Shown: positions 60,454-64,000 of the stretch, piece after piece
Position numbering within the stretch: the stretch's first letter is position 1
How the letters are laid out: every line of letters starts with the position of its first letter
Source of the DNA: Phragmites australis
Lineage: Eukaryota > Streptophyta > Magnoliopsida > Poales > Poaceae
Length of the DNA stretch: 64,000 bases
Reading direction: 5' to 3'
NCBI RefSeq assembly: GCF_958298935.1
Contig: NC_084943.1
Span: 72,001-136,000, forward strand
The notes under the pieces: model-generated
What the model was told of the DNA's origin: nothing
What the model saw: only the letters and a program-made list of their open reading frames with translations
Database searches by the model: none
Program-made: the position numbers and the translations under genes

Positions 60454-61172
60454 GTAACGTGCAGTTGCTTGCTTTGTACTAGTCGTCGCGCCACTTAGTT
60501 CAACCTTGCCCCGCTTCTCCCAGAAGCCTCGTGTGCCTAACAACTGATTGCTCTATATGCACTGTTTCCATCCATTCTGCTGTTACCGATTGAGTTTGAT
60601 TTGATCGTGCTGGGCTCGCTACTCGGGCTCACGTGGGAGTGGAATTGCCAGCTCCCTAGTGGTGCAACGATTGCGAATTTTTTACCTGCTTCTTATCGTG
60701 AGTGGAAGCGTTATGGGCATAGACTTAGATTGGTGGAGCCTTTTGAGTTGAACTGTTCATCCACTGGATGGTACCGTTTCTATTGTTTTCGGTGATGTTA
60801 CAGTATTTCATCTGGCTTGCTCGGATACATATGGTATCTTTAAATTTTTGGTTGACGAATTTTAGGAAACCTTTGATTTTGACATTAACTCTTCTATCAA
60901 TTATTGGAGGGGACACAGTGGCACCCTTCCCGTGTTTTGATCTCCGAATTGCCTGTGTTTAACGTGAGGGGTGTGTGTGATTGGTTTGGAGGGTTACCAG
61001 ATGCTGGACCTTTAGGCACAAAATCGCCAAGAATATATTTGCAGAGTTATTTCTACTTGTGCTATGCTGAAGCTTACTGGCATAATTGATATTTTGTGAT
61101 CCCAATTCCTTATGAAATGTTTATCACTAGTTTGTAGGTTTAGCTGCTCCCAGTTTAGATAGGCACCCTTCA

Positions 61173-63990
61173 ATGCATCGTGTGGGAAGTGCTGGTAACA
61201 CGGCCTGCTCAAGTCGACCGAGAAAGGAGAAGCGCTTCACATATGTACTCAATGATGCTGATGATAAAAAGGTATGTTGTACTTAAAATAAACCATTGTT
61301 CTTAGGTGTTCTCTGTAGGTTTGACACAATCCATGTTCCACTGAATGGTCTTGCTGATGCATTTCCTTTGGTTTGTTTTTCAGCATTGTGTGGGGATCAA
61401 TTGCTTGACGTATCTAAATGGTTCTGCATTTGGTACAAGTGATTATCTTTTTAGTGGGAGTCGTGATGGTACCTTGAAAAGATGGGAACTAAATAACGGG
61501 GATGCAAGCTTCTCAGCAACTTTTGAGTCACATGTTGATTGGGTATGCCTTTGTCTGTTTTTATTGTAGCTGATTTTGCTGTTTGAAATAGCAATCAGTG
61601 CATGGAATTGAATTGCCCCTTGGCCATTATGTTTATGAAAGGGCCCCTCTAAGATTAAGCTTATCACATCCATTATTGTGTCTATATATTAAATTTAGCA
61701 TGGCATCATCAGAGGTTTACTATTTGGGGCCAAAGGCTTATTGCAGTCGTTCTCGTGTCTCAATATAAATTCCAGCATGAAATCATCTGAGGCTTACTAT
61801 TTAGGACCAATATGGTTCACATTTTGGGTACATTTTATCAACATGTATTTAGATTGATGTATTCAAGTTGGTTTGCATTTATTTCTGTTCATTCTTATGC
61901 CCATTTCCTAACTGTAGTGTTTAAAACAGAAAACTATTGTGCTGCTTGTATAGGGTGAGAGGTCACATGGGACATAAGTGCTGTGATCCTTGGTGTATTT
62001 GCTAGATTCTTTGTTTCTTTATTTGGATAAAACAACATAAGCTAGAAAGAGACTGACTGCATGTTTTATTTATGTTTGTAAAGTAGAATGGAGGCTGGAT
62101 ATTTGGATAAAACACTGTGCTTGAAAGTTAGGAAATGGATTTTGGCAGTTGATGGTGGATGCTTCAGGAGCTTGAAACTAACGCTTAATTTCTGTTAGTA
62201 AAGTGGAATATCATGCAGTAATGTTGGATTGTTTAGTGTTGTTCAAGCTGTTCTTTATTGTGCAGGTTAATGATGCCATTATTGTTGGCCAGAAGCTCGT
62301 TTCCTGTTCCTCAGACACCACCCTAAAGGTTTGTTGTTTCAGCATTTTTTCTTTTCAATCATTATTTACTGAGCCTACATGCCTTCTAATTTCTAGTTTT
62401 ACAGGTGTGGAATTGCTTCTCCGACGGTGCTTGTACCAGGACTCTCCGCCAGCATTCTGATTACGTGATTTGTCTTGCCGCCGCTGAAAAGAATGTAATA
62501 TTACCATGGTTTTGCTTTTCTGTAGGACTATTAACTTTTTGTCAATTTTGGTTTTACATGGTTTTTGCACCTCTGTATTGCAGAGTGATATTGTAGCCTC
62601 TGGTGGGCTTGGTGGTGAGGTCTTCATATGGGACCTTGATGCTGCTCTTGCTCCTGTAGCCAAATCTGTAGATGCAAAAGAGGATGAGGTTCCTAATGGG
62701 AACTCTGGACCTGCTTTGACAATGTTGTGCAATGTTAATTCTAGTAGCAACATTTCTTCCTCCAACGGACAATCACATGGGTACAGTCCAATTACCGCCA
62801 AAGGTCACAAAGATTCAGTTTATGCACTGGCTATGAATGATACAGGAACCCTTCTTGTCTCTGGTGGCACTGAAAAGGTATTGCACTTTTCATCTTTGAG
62901 AAGCATGGGGTTTTTCCTTGTGATCTGGAGACCAGATAAACCGTCAGTTTCTGTAGACTTTTGCTAAAAGACCTCTTTTAGAATGTTTTCTTATATTAAT
63001 TGGTTTTATGTAGGTCGTCCGTGTTTGGGATCCCAGGACAGGTTCGAAAAACATGAAATTGAGAGGGCACACTGACAATATCAGGGCTTTACTTCTTGAT
63101 TCTACAGGAAGGTTAGTGTCTAGGGATCATGAAATGAGCTTTTTTAGATTCATCTAATCTATACTGTTCCAGTTCCTTGACAGCATCACTTGAAAATTGC
63201 ATTTCACCTTTCCTATTTCACCACACACTTCACTGTCACCAAACCTATTGCTCACTGTTTGCCATAGTAATGTATCAGTGATTTTTCAGTTTCCCGAAGT
63301 TACTTTTTTCATCTGGTTGCAATTAGTACACATAAGTTTACATCTGTTGCAATAACAAGAGATTTGTGTATCCTGGTCTGCTATGCTTATACTTGGATTA
63401 CCAAGTTACTGTTCACTGTTAAAGATTTTGGCCTTCTATTACATTGTTCGTCCAGAAACATTCTTTTGTGTCGGTCAGCACTCTTCACCAACTGTTTAAT
63501 TTCATCAGTCAAGTCATCAGTAGTTCAAATCAGGGATTTAACTGTTAAGATTATTGATTAGTGTTAATTTGACATTAATTGGCAGTCATTGTTCCAGTTA
63601 CCATCCTAGTCAGGGTATTGTGCCATGTAACTGTAAGTGAGTTGATGACATGGAAATGGCTTATGTGACACAAGAAATGACTGGGATGGTGATGCCATAG
63701 TGGTGGGCCTGGAGGCACCTGATTTGTCTCATTTAACTGGAATACGTTATTGTGGATTAAGTTGTTATTTTTTATGAATTAAATTGCTGATTTTGGTTAT
63801 ATTAACTACCAAAAAGCTGGTTTTAGTAAACAAAAAGCGCTCTCTCTCTCTCGCTCTCTCTCGGGTGGAGGCTAGGGGTACCATTTGAAACTGTTTAAAT
63901 CCTGTCTGTTTTCATTGAACCACTTGCTAATCCTTTTTGTAACATTGTTTTCAGGTATTGCCTATCAGGATCATCTGATTCGATGATAAG
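61173..63990 (+). CDS. WDR48/UAF1-like WD40-repeat protein, 5' part
   Basis: Seven coding exons lie in the window: 61173-61271, 61384-61542, 62266-62328, 62405-62494, 62584-62877, 63014-63111 and 63955-63990, all GT-AG with matching phases. About 280 residues are covered; the gene runs off the right edge. The protein starts [10 protein letters not shown], then [16 protein letters not shown], and WD repeats follow: [80 protein letters not shown]. Order and wording fit WDR48/UAF1, which activates USP1/12/46-type deubiquitinases in other eukaryotes; the plant role is less defined. A low-complexity Ser/Asn linker sits between repeats in the 294-bp exon. Confidence 0.9.
63839..63864. repeat. (CT)n microsatellite in the WD40 gene intron
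   Basis: CTCTCT run with single G interruptions, inside the 843-bp intron between the last two exons of the window. Confidence 0.9.
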
Positions 63991-64000
63991 GTAAATACAC

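Overview
The window is nuclear DNA of a flowering plant, almost certainly a grass. Its genes have many short exons with GT-AG introns, there are GC-rich single-exon genes next to AT-rich intergenic DNA, and it holds copia, Gypsy, CACTA and LINE debris plus a plastid DNA insert. Nothing prokaryotic or viral is present. All gene models below were built by hand from splice signals, phase and family similarity; no search was run.

Layout. 1-5.1 kb: a duplicated promoter block, then a plus-strand gene for an acidic Ala/Glu-rich protein. 6.5-8.3 kb: a minus-strand, six-exon CHUP1-like coiled-coil/poly-proline gene. 9.1-9.9 kb: a decayed LINE. 12.5-17.8 kb: a minus-strand X8 (callose-binding, GPI-anchor type) gene whose last exon is split by a young copia-type element that carries only gag and a broken protease. 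18.5-20.8 kb: CACTA debris with a Ulp1-like protease relic and a MITE-like insert. 21.6-39.6 kb: a minus-strand, 21-exon full-size PDR/ABCG transporter. Its intron 15 holds a plastid atpB fragment split by a small LTR element, and its intron 7 holds a dead copia element that itself carries a solo-LTR-like insertion. 39.7-41.2 kb: an ATG8 gene on the same strand that has lost its last exon and abuts the transporter. 43.6-47.1 kb: a minus-strand monoacylglycerol-lipase/caffeoylshikimate-esterase-type hydrolase and a frameshifted exon of a second copy. 47.6-49.4 kb: gene fragments resembling RPP30 and MED26. 50.9-53.0 kb: an intact single-exon EXO70. 54-60 kb: Gypsy pieces, an alkenal reductase pseudogene and MITE-like DNA. 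60.2 kb to the end: the 5' part of a plus-strand WDR48/UAF1-like WD40 gene.

How it fits together. These are independent housekeeping or membrane/cell-wall genes, not an operon or a recognisable cluster. The notable biology lies in rearrangement: the ATG8-transporter junction, where the transporter frame has no in-frame ATG; the loss of a GPI signal by retrotransposon insertion; and nested organelle/LTR insertions inside introns. Every LTR element inside a gene lies antisense to its host gene. I found no clear undescribed defence or metabolic system. The best candidates for something new are the ATG8/PDR junction and the gag-only retroelement that retailors an X8 protein.
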